Source: Parasponia andersonii
Lineage: Eukaryota > Streptophyta > Magnoliopsida > Rosales > Cannabaceae
Direction of reading: 5' to 3'
DNA: 64,000 nucleotides
NCBI GenBank assembly: GCA_002914805.1
Contig: JXTB01000303.1
Span: 475,453 to 539,452 of the forward strand
Shown: positions 1 through 11,700 of the stretch, one piece after another
Position numbering within the stretch: the stretch's first letter is position 1
Layout of the letters: every line of letters starts with the position of its first letter
Program-made: the position numbers and the translations under genes
The notes under the pieces: generated by a model
What the model saw: the letters and a program-made list of their open reading frames with translations, nothing else
Told to the model about the DNA's origin: nothing
Databases searched by the model: none

Positions 1-622
1 TTTTTTTTTTTTTTTTTTTTAATGGTGAATTGTTTTTGTGTACCCTATCTCAGTGTGTTTATTTTTTGCGATGAAGTCGACGAATCACTGTATGATTTCG
101 TATTTGAATTGATGGATTTCGCATGTTATGTCTATTCGGTTTGTTCAATTTTCTCTTCTTCTTACTTAGTGGGCATGACAAGAATTGATTCGTAAATCGA
201 ATTGAATTTTCTTTTTTGTAGCGTTTCTTGAATTTAATCAAGTGAAAAGAGATTAAGGAATGTAGCTTCTTCTTCTTCTTTTTTACTTTTTATTTTTTTA
301 TTTTTTTGGGGCGGGGTGGTGGTGGTTGTTTCGGGTTGTGTAGCTAACTGAGAGTGGTGTAAAGCGTAAAAGATACGCTAGTTTTGTCTGATTTAGCTTG
401 CGGGATTTATCATCAACAATGATGAGAAGCGCTTGAGTAAAGTGTTTTAATTTTGTAATATTTGAGTTTATGCCTTCTTGTTAAGATCTCTTCACGAAGT
501 GCGCTTCCTTGGTTTTGTTTTAGTCACAGTTACTAAAAGACTAGTGTGATTCATATTCGTGCTTCACTCTTGAGAATACAGCTAAGATATTATTCGTTCA
601 ATCCCATGTTTACTCATTGCAG
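1..622. other. Gene-free stretch upstream of first recognisable TRZ4-like exon
   Basis: T-rich, low-complexity sequence with no coding region I can support. It may hold the intron, and perhaps decayed first exon, upstream of the tRNase Z-like pseudogene whose first recognisable exon begins at 623. The amino-terminal coding exon expected for that family is not recognisable here, so it is either lost or lies before the window. Confidence 0.5.
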
Positions 623-691
623 ATACTGGGGACTGGAATGGACACTCACGATACATCATCTTCGGTGTTGCTTTTCTTTGACAGGCAGAGA

Positions 692-1004
692 TTTAGATTT
701 AATGCTGGAGAGGTTAGTCTTCTGGACAGACTCATTATGCAAAAGATAAAGATCACTCTGACTTTGTAATCACTTTGACTTTGTGAGTGACCATATGGTA
801 TCTAAGCTTTTGTATTGCATACATCAAAGATAAAGATAAAGATAAAGATAAAGACAAAGATAAAGACAAAGATAAAGATAAAGATATTACTATTCAAGTC
901 CCACTCATCATTTTGTTTGTGACATTTTATGCCCAGGTTAGATATGCTGGTATAGGAGAGGTGTTAGTCTTCTGGACTGACTCATTATGCAAAAGATAAA
1001 GATC
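692..1004 (+). repeat. Direct duplication of exon/intron boundary with hexamer repeat between
   Basis: The end of the first recognisable tRNase Z exon plus its donor and following intron (692-754) recurs at 938-1004. The two share TTAGTCTTCTGGAC, GACTCATTATGC and AAAAGATAAAGATC with a few differences. Between them lies an (AAAGAT/AAAGAC)n array at 826-886. The shared AAAGATAAAGATC tail suggests the hexamer array may have grown from that intron segment. The second copy has a degraded exon end and would encode nothing useful. Confidence 0.75.
826..886 (+). repeat. (AAAGAT)n microsatellite
   Basis: About ten 6-bp units AAAGAT with some AAAGAC variants, inside the first visible intron of the tRNase Z-like pseudogene. 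Confidence 0.9.
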
Positions 1005-1756
1005 CGTTTTTCTGCTTTGATTCATTTTGTATTTGGTAAAATTGCGGCATCGTGTAATGACAAATGTTTAGTTAGCATGTATATTAAAGTTCCCACTTCA
1101 GTTATTCAAATTTGTTAATCTTCATTTTATGACTTAAAAGAGGGGATTTTTATTAAACATTGATGAGCTATTATATTATAGGTTTTGTACTCTATACGGA
1201 AACTGTAACCTTCATTGGCAGATTTCATGGGGTGACATGCTGCAATTGGGAGGATGCTATTATCATTTGATTTTGTTCTAATAGCCTTTTAAGCTAGTTG
1301 AGAAAATAATATACATGGAATGCATGAATAGTTTTGACTATTTGCTTTCAAATGAGTATTCAATGAACGAACCTCTTTATGGCATTTGTCAAATGATCAG
1401 TTATTCTGCAGCATATCCCGGGGGGCAGATGTTCGTCTGCTCTTATATTTCACGAAGGCCCCTTCAGATCTATTTATGTCTCTTAAAATATAATTCTTGT
1501 GCAGGGTTTACAAAGGTATTGCACAGAGCATAAGATCAAGTTGTCAAAGGTGTGAGATATGTGAAAGTTCACCCAGTCATCAAGTTGACAACTTATATCT
1601 CGAATTCTCTTTGTCTGCAGTCAAGATGATAAGTTATATTGTGGGGAAACTCATTGATGATCTTGATCTTTTGCAGTTAAATCACATATTTCTCTCTCTG
1701 TGTATGCTCAGAGACTGCAGGTGGTCTTCCAGCTTTGTTTCTTGATATGCCAGTTA

Positions 1757-3922
1757 TGTAAAATCGGAAAAGTAATAGGGGCAATTTGGACTTTTAAAAC
1801 TCAATGACACAAGTGTAATTATCGATTTTCGGAATTAAATAAAGAAAATATTTGGAATATTTTATTCTTTTGCAACAGTGCCCAAAATTTGCTTGGAAGA
1901 GCCCTTGAAGTTCAAATTCTTAGCAAAGAGGGCTGGAGAGAGAGAAAAGGGAGCAGTTTCTGTTCAGCCACGCTGACGCCACACGTTGCTGCTGCTGGAC
2001 CCATGTGCCACCTTGCATTGGAAAGGACTCGCCGACGATCAAAATCCCACCGGTTTCTCCAGAATCGGAGCTCCAGTGATTGAGATCCGGCCATCCGAAG
2101 ATCACGCTAGAAATATGATTTTTCGGCAAAATTTCCAACATTTGATCTCCATTTTTCGTCACCGTCAGCACGTAGGAGCTTGTCTCGCCGTCGCTGATCA
2201 CCTCGAAGTGGTTGCTCAGTGAAATTCATCTCCGGTAAGATTTTTACCACTTTTGCTATTTTTTACCAACTTTGTTAAAAGTGATATTTACGTAATTATT
2301 TGGTTACATAATTTATTTACCTAAGGTATATATATGAGGTGAAAGAGGGTTAAAAATCATGAATAATTACGGTTGGTAGAAATACAAACGGTAACCGGAA
2401 GTACGGTAAATGGTAATTAGAAAAAGAGAATATTTTTCTAATTAAATACAAAAAGTGATATTATTATAATTTTTGGATTTTTGAACATAACTAATGCTGC
2501 GGACCTCGAAAATGAGTTCTATCTTTGAATTTAGACTCAGTGAGGTCGAGACATAAATTTGATATAAAATATTACTATGTTTCATTGTGGAACGAAAATT
2601 AGAATTTCGTGGCACAAATATTATACCGTTTTACGTGTCATAGGCCGGTCTCGCACTGAGACTAGTTTTTGACAAGGTATATTTTTAATCTAGCATTTTT
2701 ATGTGCTCTGAATTCAATGGTGACCTCCGTTTCTATATTTAAAGCTCCGGTTGAAAAGTCACTTTTTCAAGTGGACTTACCGAGAACCGAAAAGTGTTGT
2801 TCGAACATCTGAGTGACTAGTGGGGGATTCTTTAAGCATCATTAGCCTGGTATTACTAGCATATCGAGGTAGGGGTTCGATTACATGATTTTTATATCCA
2901 TTTTGGATTTTAATTGCATTAAAATTTATTTATGAAAAATCATGATTTTACTATAATTTAATTAGTTGCTGTAAATTGTTAGGTTATACTGGAATTGGAC
3001 TGTGTGGATTTTTATGCATATTTTTACATTGTGATTTTGGGATAAAATAGCAGTGTGTTGCCCATGTACAATAAATCCCATAATATGCCAAATTGAATTT
3101 TTAAAGCATGATTTGAGTATTGGATGCGTGGTTGTTGTAAACTGTTATATATTGTACATACCATAAGATCACACACTTGATATCTATTATAGCATCGAGG
3201 TATTTTAGATCGTTGAAGAATTACTGCAGTGCTAGGTGAGAGACCTAAGCTCCTGCACAAATTTTTGCTGATACACCTACCGACAGCATCAGGATATTAG
3301 TTACCTTTGCTACAGAGGTATTACAGGGCCGTGATGGGAGGATGAGAGCTCACTTATCTTCTTGTTGATATATGATATGTACAATGATGTGGTTTTGGTT
3401 TGGTTTTGAATATGAGATTATTTTGGATACTTTGGATTTATAAACTTGATTTATAAATGGATTTAAATGGACTAACCATGTAGGTTTGAGAAATTGTATC
3501 CATCTAAAAAGGTAATTGAATTCCTATTGAGCATGTAAATGCTCACTCCTCACTTTTCCCTTCTTGGGTAATGCTTGGCGTGATTTTAGAGATTCAAGAG
3601 CGAAGTAGTGGGAATGTAGTTACCTCGCTTGGAATTGGTAACCATGTATAATTATTTTGTTAATATCTTGGCTAGTATCAAAATACTAAAAAACTCGTTT
3701 CACGGATTTGGTCTGTATAATTAGTGTGTTAGATTGTGAAACTGCTGATGATAATGCTTGATTTGATTAAATAAATTGCATTAATAATCTATGTCTAATG
3801 GTGATCACAAACTATGAGAATTTTATTTTAAAATCATATTTATAAATTTTTCAAAAATAATTTTTGAATTTCCACTTGTGAAATTTTCTTTCTGCTTCTG
3901 GCCCGGAGTTTGGGTCGTGACA
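1757..3922 (+). mobile_element. Solo LTR, 2.2-kb family, copy 1
   Basis: The element starts TGTAAAATC and ends GGGTCGTGACA, a 5'-TG...CA-3' frame typical of plant Ty3/gypsy LTRs. The flanks AGTTA (1752-1756) and AATTA (3923-3927) are a 5-bp target duplication with one mismatch. It is 2,166 bp, exactly the length of copy 2 at 22142-24307, and aligns with that copy along its whole length. No internal coding region is present, so it is a solo LTR left by recombination. It interrupts the tRNase Z-like pseudogene directly after the LPALFLDMP stretch. Confidence 0.85.
2225..2245 (+). promoter_or_regulatory. Conserved leader end with 5' splice-site motif inside LTR copy 1
   Basis: ATTCATCTCCGGTAAG sits here, at about LTR position 470, and is repeated in copy 2 (near 22600) and, as CATCTTCAGTAAG, in copy 3 (near 45520). 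It follows a GA-rich then GC-rich stretch resembling a 5' leader. This suggests a transcribed, spliced leader within the LTR. It is inference from conservation only. Confidence 0.4.
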
Positions 3923-6368
3923 AATTAGGAATCTGTGTTTTAACTACCTCGAATGGTTATTTGAAATGTGATTGTTGCTAACAATTAAAATGCTCGGCAT
4001 TGTGACTTTGACTGGCATGGGAGAAGGAATGTCTGCGAGTATCAGATTGGCTTCGTGCTTATCTTTTCACTTCATTATTGTCTTAAATTTAAGTTTGATA
4101 AAAATGTTCTTGAAGCTTACCTTCTCGCTTCTTTACTCTATCTTAAATATAATTTAAGATTGCTAAAGATGTCCTCTTTATGACTTAATTTGTAGTTGCT
4201 CATATTCTGAAGGTTGAGGTATTGGGCCCACCGGTTCTGAAGTATTTAGTTGATGCAATGAGGTCTTTTGATTCAAATGCTTTTATGGTTCACACACGTA
4301 CCTTGGGACCTTCACTTTCTGATGTAACTGCTATGCCTGAGCAAAGTAATTTTACAGTTCCCATTGCTCTTGTTAATAATGATCTTGTCAAAATATCAGC
4401 AATTCTTCTACAACCAAGTTTTTCAGAAGGATCTAAGCTTTTGAATGAAGTACCCCTGAGGCAGAATGTTTCAGAAAACGTTCTTGAAGAGAGGATGGAC
4501 AGTGTTTCAAACCCTCAAGTCCAAGCAGCAAAGTTGCTTCTGCTAGACAGCCTGGTGATATATCTGTGGTGTATGTATGTGAATTGACTAAAATTAGGGG
4601 GAAATTTGACAGAGAAAAAGCATTGGCTTTTGGAGTACAAAGTGGGCCCAAGTATGGTCAACTTGCAAAAGGACATTCAGTCTAGTAAGATTGCCGAGAT
4701 ATCATGGTGAGTTCTAGAAACATAGTGAAACTCAGGACTTAGCCAATGTTGTACATCTACTATCTGTTTTGCATTTCGTTTTTGGAAAATAAGTTTTATT
4801 CTCAATTTTTTTTCAGGTTTGTCCAAGTGATGTAATTAGCCCATCTGTTCCTGGACCCATTGTATTCCTTGTAGACTGCCAACAGAATCTCATTTGGAAC
4901 ACTTTTTGTCCATAGAATACCTCAATAGTTTTGTTGCAGATTTCTCAGGACCATGTGAGAGTTCTAAGGTGGTTAGTTGTATTATCCATTTAAGTCCTGC
5001 ATCTGTAGCTAGGAAGCCCAACTACCAGAAATGGATAAAGAGATTTGGTTCAGCACAGCATAATGGCTAGACATGAAAAGTACTTTGTTTGTCCTTTTAT
5101 TACTATTATTTTTTTCCCCGGATAGTGTTTGAAGTACTCACCTGACCTTGTGCCGTTGGCAGGAATAATATGGAAATTCCAATTCTCAAATCAGGTGCAA
5201 GAATTGCAGCAAGGCTCAACTATTTATGTTCCCAGTTCTTTCCAGCTCCAGGTTTTGGGTCCCTTCAGCAGCACCTTGGTTGCTCAGCATCAAATAGCAT
5301 TGTTTCAAGTGAGGTTTGTGAAAATGTTTCAATGTAACTTTTTTTAAGCTTATGCTTTAGGAGTTATAGTTACTTTTAGACAAGCTTTAAATGAATCTAG
5401 CTGTTAATATGGTTTATTTTTACCAGGATTCTGATCTAATGCTTTGTGAAAGCATTGCTACTGAAAATCTTCTGAAGGTATGAATGGCTGCTTTACTTGG
5501 ATTTCGCTAATAATTTATCCACTAACTTTTTCTGCTTAACAGAATTCGTAGTTTTAGGAAAATTTTGATAATAAATATCAATCTTGATTATAAGCTCCTT
5601 TATCTCGTCCATCAGGAAAATCCCACAAACCTTTCCAGTTCATTAGTTAGAAATTTCTTGTTTTCTTTTTTTCCCTTTTCTTTGGTTTAAAGTGTATAAT
5701 TTGGATACAAATAATAAATCAGCAGTATGTTAACCCTATGATGAAGGTAATTACATATTTTGCGTTGGATGCATGAGATTTTGTTCTGCAAGAAGGTGAA
5801 GATCAGTAATTTTTTAGAGTTTCCTATTTCTTTTCTTGAATAATAAAAGGCTGATTTCTGTCTTTTGAACAGTTTACTTTGCTACCTCGTGACAAGCATG
5901 GATTGGATAGATCTTGTGTACCAAATTCGATGGCGCCAGCAGAAAGTTTTGATGAATTACATTCTGAGATCCCAGATGTAGTAGTTGCTGTTCAACTTGT
6001 TAGTCAGTTATGGTGTGCATCCGTTGGATCAACAGGAGAAATAAGTTCCACGCAAGATGTTAAATTTATGGTTGAAGAGCCGTTGTTGAATGAAAAAATT
6101 CTTCCTAGTTGTTTGGAAAATATAAGAAGAGATGACTTGGAGATTGTCTTTCTCGGGACTGGATCATCTAAGCCATCCAAATATCGGAATGTCAGTTCTA
6201 TCCATATCATCCTTCTCACGAAAGGGGGTTTGCTTTTAGATTGTGGTGAAGGAACCCTGGGACAACTAAAACGAAGGTAAATCGGAGCATGTTTTCCAAG
6301 TGCATCTCAGTATAGTAATTCTTTTTCTTCCTTGTCCTAACATATAATGGTTATGTGAAACAGATATG

Positions 6369-6438
6369 GTGTAGATGGTGATGATAATGCTGTGAGAGGT
6401 TTAGTGTAGATGGTGATGATAATGCTGTGAGAGGTTTA
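6369..6438 (+). repeat. 35-bp perfect tandem duplication in pseudogene exon
   Basis: Units 6369-6403 and 6404-6438 are identical. The unit spans the YGVDGDDNAVRG part of the tRNase Z-like sequence. Since 35 is not a multiple of three, the duplication shifts the frame just before the HxHxDH motif. Confidence 0.95.
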
Positions 6439-7440
6439 ATGTGTAATTGGATATCTCACATTCATACCGCTCATCACACAGCCTTGGCAAGAATACTTGC
6501 CCTTAGATGTGATTTGTTGACGACCCTCGTGAACCAGTAGTCGTTGTGGGACCTAGACAGCTGAAGAGATATTTGGATGCATACCAAAGACTTGAAGATT
6601 TGGACATGATATTCCTCGACTCTTGGCACACCACGGAAGATTCACTGAATGCTTTTGGGGGCGTTGTTGAGTCAAATAAGGATCACTCTTCTACAGGAGA
6701 TCCAATTAATTCTGACAACGGCAGCAATAAAATCACCAATGGTCAAATGGCCCAGAACCTTGATTCTACTTTGTTTGCTAGAGAATCCCGTGTGCAGAGC
6801 GATTGGAAGAAATCTAGTAGTCCAGTTGACAATGCTGCAATAATAAAGATCTTAAAGAAAGCACTTGGCAATTCTGGTTTGGAGGCCTTAATTAGTTTTC
6901 CGTCGTTCACTGCCAACAGGCAGTTGGAGTTGTGTTGAAGGCAGCTGAGAGAACTAACAGAGTGATGGTAAAGTGATTGCAGGGTGGAAGATTGTTTATT
7001 CAGGCTACACTAGGCCCTGCCAGAGTTGGTAGAAGCATCTCATGGCGCAACTGTTCTAATACATGAGGCAAGTTCTTGCATAAGACTGTTTGACATAGAA
7101 TCATATAAAACCGGTTCAGAAGAAAGTAGATTCCATGCTTGCTTGATATCTTGGTAACTTTGTTACCATTAACCTCTGATAAGACACACGTTTTGTCATC
7201 AAAAAATTATTATAACTGACAGACACACTTTTACTTCTGTGATTTTTGCAGGCGACTTTCGAGGATGGTATGTTAGAGGAGGCCGTGGTTACAAACCACA
7301 GCACAGCAGAGGAAGCCATAGAAGTGGGGGACTCTGCTGGTGCATATAGAATAATTCTCACCCATTTCAGCAAAGATATCCCAAAATTCCTGTATTTGAT
7401 GAGACGCACATGCGCAGCACGTGCATAGCATTTGACATAA

Positions 7441-8386
7441 CGTAGCAGATCACCAGTGCTTCCATATCTGAAACTGCTATTTTAAAAAGAGATGGCGATG
7501 GGGTAAGATATAATAACATGATGTTCATGATGCCGGATTTTGTAACCAGAGTTTTTTTTCTTGATCCCAACATAGACTATTATTTATTTATTTCTTTTAT
7601 TAACCCTTTTTTTTTGAGATGGAAAGACAAACGTATTCCGTGATAATAATTGTGTTGTGTTTGAAGAGGAAGATGTGTTTTAAAGAAAAATTCAGTTGAT
7701 AATGTACCTTGGATTTTTTTTTTTTAATGGAATGTAATTTAGATTCTATTATTATGTTATTTTATTTTATTTTGTCTATTTCTCAGCATAAGAGTTTCTA
7801 CTTCCTATAGCCTAAACTACTCCTCCACGTGTAAACACTCCACGTTTAAAATCCACGTGTGAATTTAGTTCTATATCTCAATTAGTATGTGTTACCTTAG
7901 TGCGTCCACGTTTAATATGGTAAGAATTTTGTTGTCTCTTATTAGTCATTCAAGTAATTAATATGATTAATATGACAAACGCTGAAGTTAGTACTTTTCA
8001 CTTCTTTGAATTGAGATAAATGATCAGTCCAAAAACAGCAGCGTTGTGTTAAAAATTGTATCCGTTTGAAACAATTCCATCGTCGGACTAAACAATTTAT
8101 ATTAGAATTAAATAGTATGTAATGAACGAAAAATGATGAAGCTATACAATTCGAAAAAATCTTTATGTGGTCCACCTAAAAATTAACAAATAAAAAATTC
8201 AAGGGACATAAATTATTCTTCTTTGTAACTTGTAAACCGTGGTGGGTATTCCTGGTTCCCTCCATAATGACAATTTTTTTTAAGTTTTTAAATTTTTAGT
8301 TTTCCAATTTTTCTAAAGCTATTTATCAGTATTTTTTTTCATTAAAAAAAATAATATTATTAATTTTGTGAGCGCTAAGCATACAT
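7441..8386. other. Intergenic region between TRZ4-like pseudogene and MTV1
   Basis: No gene is seen. The left part is T-rich pseudogene 3' flank. The right part serves as upstream region of MTV1 and contains a G-box cluster (7826-7912) and, just past its end, a long dyad (8387-8403). Confidence 0.7.
7826..7912 (+). promoter_or_regulatory. Cluster of four CCACGT elements (two full G-boxes)
   Basis: CACGTG occurs at 7826-7831 and 7854-7859 and CACGTT at 7841-7846 and 7907-7912, each preceded by C in the context TCCACGTnT or similar. G-boxes bind bZIP and bHLH factors (ABRE-like when in ACGTGT context). The cluster is about 0.9 kb upstream of the MTV1 start codon. Function is inferred. Confidence 0.5.
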
Positions 8387-8403
8387 GTGGGTGAGTCACC
8401 CAC
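8387..8403. promoter_or_regulatory. Perfect 17-bp palindrome centred on TGAGTCA
   Basis: GTGGGTGAGTCACCCAC is a perfect dyad around one central base, with the GCN4/AP-1-type bZIP core TGAGTCA in the middle. It lies about 390 bp upstream of the MTV1 start codon and just ahead of the CT-rich leader, so it sits in the likely core or proximal promoter. Confidence 0.55.
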
Positions 8404-8789
8404 TCGTCTCTAGAGTCATTCTTCCCAAAACGACTGTCTGTGTCCGCGCGAAGCCACCTCTCCTCCTCGTCCTCCTCCTCCTTCTTCTTCTTCAACAATC
8501 TCTCTTTTTCAAGCCTTAATCTTCTTCATCTTCCCAAATTCACAATTGATACCCTACTTTTTCCTTTAATTCTATTTACTCCCCCTATTATCCAAAACTG
8601 TCAACTTTTAGGGGCAGAGGACGGATTCAATCAAAATCAATTTTTCTCGGTGGAAACGATCGCCAGACCGATCCGTATTGGGCTTTTTTCATTCGGGTTC
8701 AATTGGATCGGGTCCTTTTGGAGCTAAGATCAGGGGAATCGTGAGAGTTGGAGCTTTTCTGGGTTGGGGGGGTTTGAGAATTGGGGATA

Positions 8790-11700
8790 ATGGATTCGAG
8801 CCGAAGAGCTGTGGAATCGTACTGGAGATCGAGGATGATCGATGGAGCTACCTCCGATGAAGACAAGGTCACGCCAGTCTACAAATTGGAAGAAATTTGC
8901 GACCTTCTCCGCTCCTCCCATGTCAGTATTGTCAAGGAGCTCTCTGAGTTCATATTGAAACGCCTCGATCATAAGAGCCCAATTGTAAAGCAGAAGGTAT
9001 GTATGTATATATGTGCATTTATATATTTTGGGTTTCTCTTGAGCTTGGGATAGAATTATAAAATAGATCTGGAAGTATCTGAATTGGGTTTCCTGAAAAT
9101 TTGATTGTTTAGAAAATGGAGTTGAAGTTTTTTTTTTTTTTTTTTTGAGGTTTTGTTTTAATTTTATTTTTGGGTTACTGGATGTGTGAAAAGCTCTAGT
9201 CAGCTGGGAAGTAAGAATTTTCTGGATTGGTGTTTAAGATGTAAGGATGATTGAGAAATTGAGGATGGGGTTGCAAAACTTAACTTTAGCTGGATGTTCC
9301 ATGTATTTAATTCCTCTATGTAATGCGATTATAACCTCGCATGTAAATCTTTATTCTTTACCATTGTCGAACTTGATTGGCACGCCTAGAACAGAAAAAG
9401 AAAGCATAACATTTGATGGTATCTGTAGACTGCCTGACCTGTCCCTTCGCTTTCTGGACCAACTAGGTGGGAGTCGTAGTTTTGAGGCTAAACCATAGCT
9501 TAAGTAGCCTGGACATTTAGTTACTGCACCGGAGAGATTTTCAGAAATTGAAACAAATTGTAAAAAAACGTACATAAGATGTGCAAATTGTTGGTCAAAA
9601 AGCTGGATTTTTAAACATGATAATTCCTTTTTTGCTTGAACTTCGTGCAGGCTCTTAGGTTGATAAAATATGCCGTGGGGAAATCTGGTGTGGAGTTTAG
9701 GAGAGAAATGCAAAGACATTCGGTTGCTGTGCGCCAGTTATTTCACTATAAGGGGCAGTTAGATCCTTTAAAAGGGGATGCACTTAATAAAGCTGTGCGA
9801 GACACTGCTCATGAAACTATCACTGCCATATTTTCAGAGGAAAATAGGCCAGCTCCTGCTGAAGATCGTAACAGAAGAATCCAAGGTTTTGGAAATACAA
9901 ACTTTGAAATGCCATCGGAAGATAAGAAATCGTTTCTCAGTGAGGTAGTTGGTATTGGGAGTGCATCCATCAAGCAGGGTCTAAGTAGTTTCACACAAAG
10001 CAACTCGTTAAGAAAGAATGACAATGGAAGCTACAAAAGTCCAACTCTTCATAGATCATTGACCAGAGAAAATGAGTACACGGATAAATATGAACCAGTT
10101 GAATATCGCAATGAGACTCAAGGAAGTTCTGGGTTTTCAAAGAATGTGGCTGGTGGACCTTGGAATCAGGATTCAGGATTAAGACAGACTGAAATGACCA
10201 ATGGGAATTCCTCTTCAAGTCATTCTGAAAGTAAGATGCCTGAGGAGCGGTTGTTGGAGACTATTGTAACATCAGGAGGTGTACGATTACAACCTACTCG
10301 AGATGGCATTCAGATTTTTCTTGGGGAGGCTGCAAAGTTAAATGCATTGGCTTTAAGTCATGCTCTCGAATCAAAACTCCAATCCCCACTGTGGCAGGTA
10401 AGCCTTTATATGTAGTGGTTACAAAACCATCAGATGCACGGACACAACAAAACAAATGAAGTTGAAGTTTATTCTTACTGTTTAGTCGTGTAATCTATAG
10501 TGGGTTTATTCTTTTTATTCCCATATATGGTTGCAGACTCGCAGTTTTCAGCACTTTTCTGTTTTAGAATTATTTGACTGATTATTTCTTGTCTAGTTCC
10601 ACTTTTTTCTTTTCAAATTTTATGTTATGCTCTACTTTAACTTTACTCTTTTCTTCAGGTTCGCATGAAAGCTGTCTGTGTCCTCGAGTCAATTTTGAGG
10701 AGAAAGGATGATGAACCATTTTCAGTCGTTGGATCATATTTTAGTGCAAACAAAGATGTCGTCATGAAATGCTCGGAATCTCCCCAATCTTCATTGAGGG
10801 AAAAGGCTAACAAGGTAAAAACTTTTTTATATGAAATGGAAAATAAATTTTGCTATAGAGGTATAAAGTACTTTGGGGAGTGGTAATCATATTAATGAAA
10901 TAATAAAAAGTCTTAATATATGAAGTCTGCGAAGACAGCATTGAGCATCCAAATGCTTTCATTTTTTGGGTCACTACATATGTAATTGAGTAATATATAT
11001 AGAAAAGGTTACCATGTTAACCTGGCATTGTCTTTCTTCGTGAAAATTTTGTTATCCTGTCATTGTCTCTCTTCCTGAAAATTTTATATTGGCTGTTTGT
11101 TCTTCACATTTCCTTTGAGGAAAGGCCCAATTATTTTTTCCTCCTTTCCGGTAGAGAGGTCACAAAAATGTTATTTACATACTATTGGTTTATCTCCAAT
11201 TTCGATCAGAAACAATTTTTTTTTACTTTATTGGGAACATTAGTTTAATACTCTTTTTCTCTTCATTCTTATTCATTTTCTTCATCATAAATAAGGTTCA
11301 TCTTAGTCATAATAAGATAAAAATCCTAATTTGTACTTCATCTTTCATTATTAAATAAAAGTCCTTGTTTTTTATTTTTTCTTTTAAATAAAAAAGGCTG
11401 AACATAAAATTCCTAATTCTCTTACTCTCAACTAGTCCTTTTTTTTATCAAGGCATTATTTCCATTTTATAGCTTTGATTTTGGGCTAGAAGATTTGTTA
11501 GGTTTTATGGTTGAACGAAGTATTGGGTCTTGATTAACAGGTTTTGAGCCTCCTGGGTGGAGAACAGACGGGTACTACTGCAAGTATTTCGGAAAAGCTT
11601 GTTAAGGCTGAGGCTGTCAGTATAGTTCTGATGCCTGACTTGATAGACACTGGTGATTCAGATGATTTCCATGGAACATATAATTCAGAAGAGAAGCAAA

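Larger units (their letters stand above)
623..7440 (+). pseudogene. TRZ4: Decayed long-form tRNase Z (TRZ4-like), introns retained
   Basis: The intact protein is a metallo-beta-lactamase-fold endonuclease that removes 3' trailers from tRNA precursors. Recognisable exons are 623-712 (ILGTGMDTHDT...FNAGE), 1505-1549 (GLQRYCTEHKIKLSK), 1677-1751 (LNHIFLS...ETAGGLPA), about 4195-4690, 4815-5080, 5160-5330, 5427-5478, 5873-6275 (contains [14 protein letters not shown]), 6363-6955 and 7252-7440. Splice sites survive, so this is a dead gene and not a processed copy. Lesions seen: a one-base insertion near 1712; frameshifts near 4540, 5063, 6520, 6905 and 7370; a 35-bp tandem duplication at 6369; HxHxDH reads HIHTAHH, so the aspartate is alanine; the later SGDTRP motif reads SGYTRP, so a metal-binding aspartate is tyrosine; and a solo LTR at 1757-3922. 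The 5' coding exon is not visible. It lies head-to-tail with MTV1, as I recall for Arabidopsis TRZ4. The TRZ4 versus TRZ3 choice rests on that neighbour. Confidence 0.88.
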
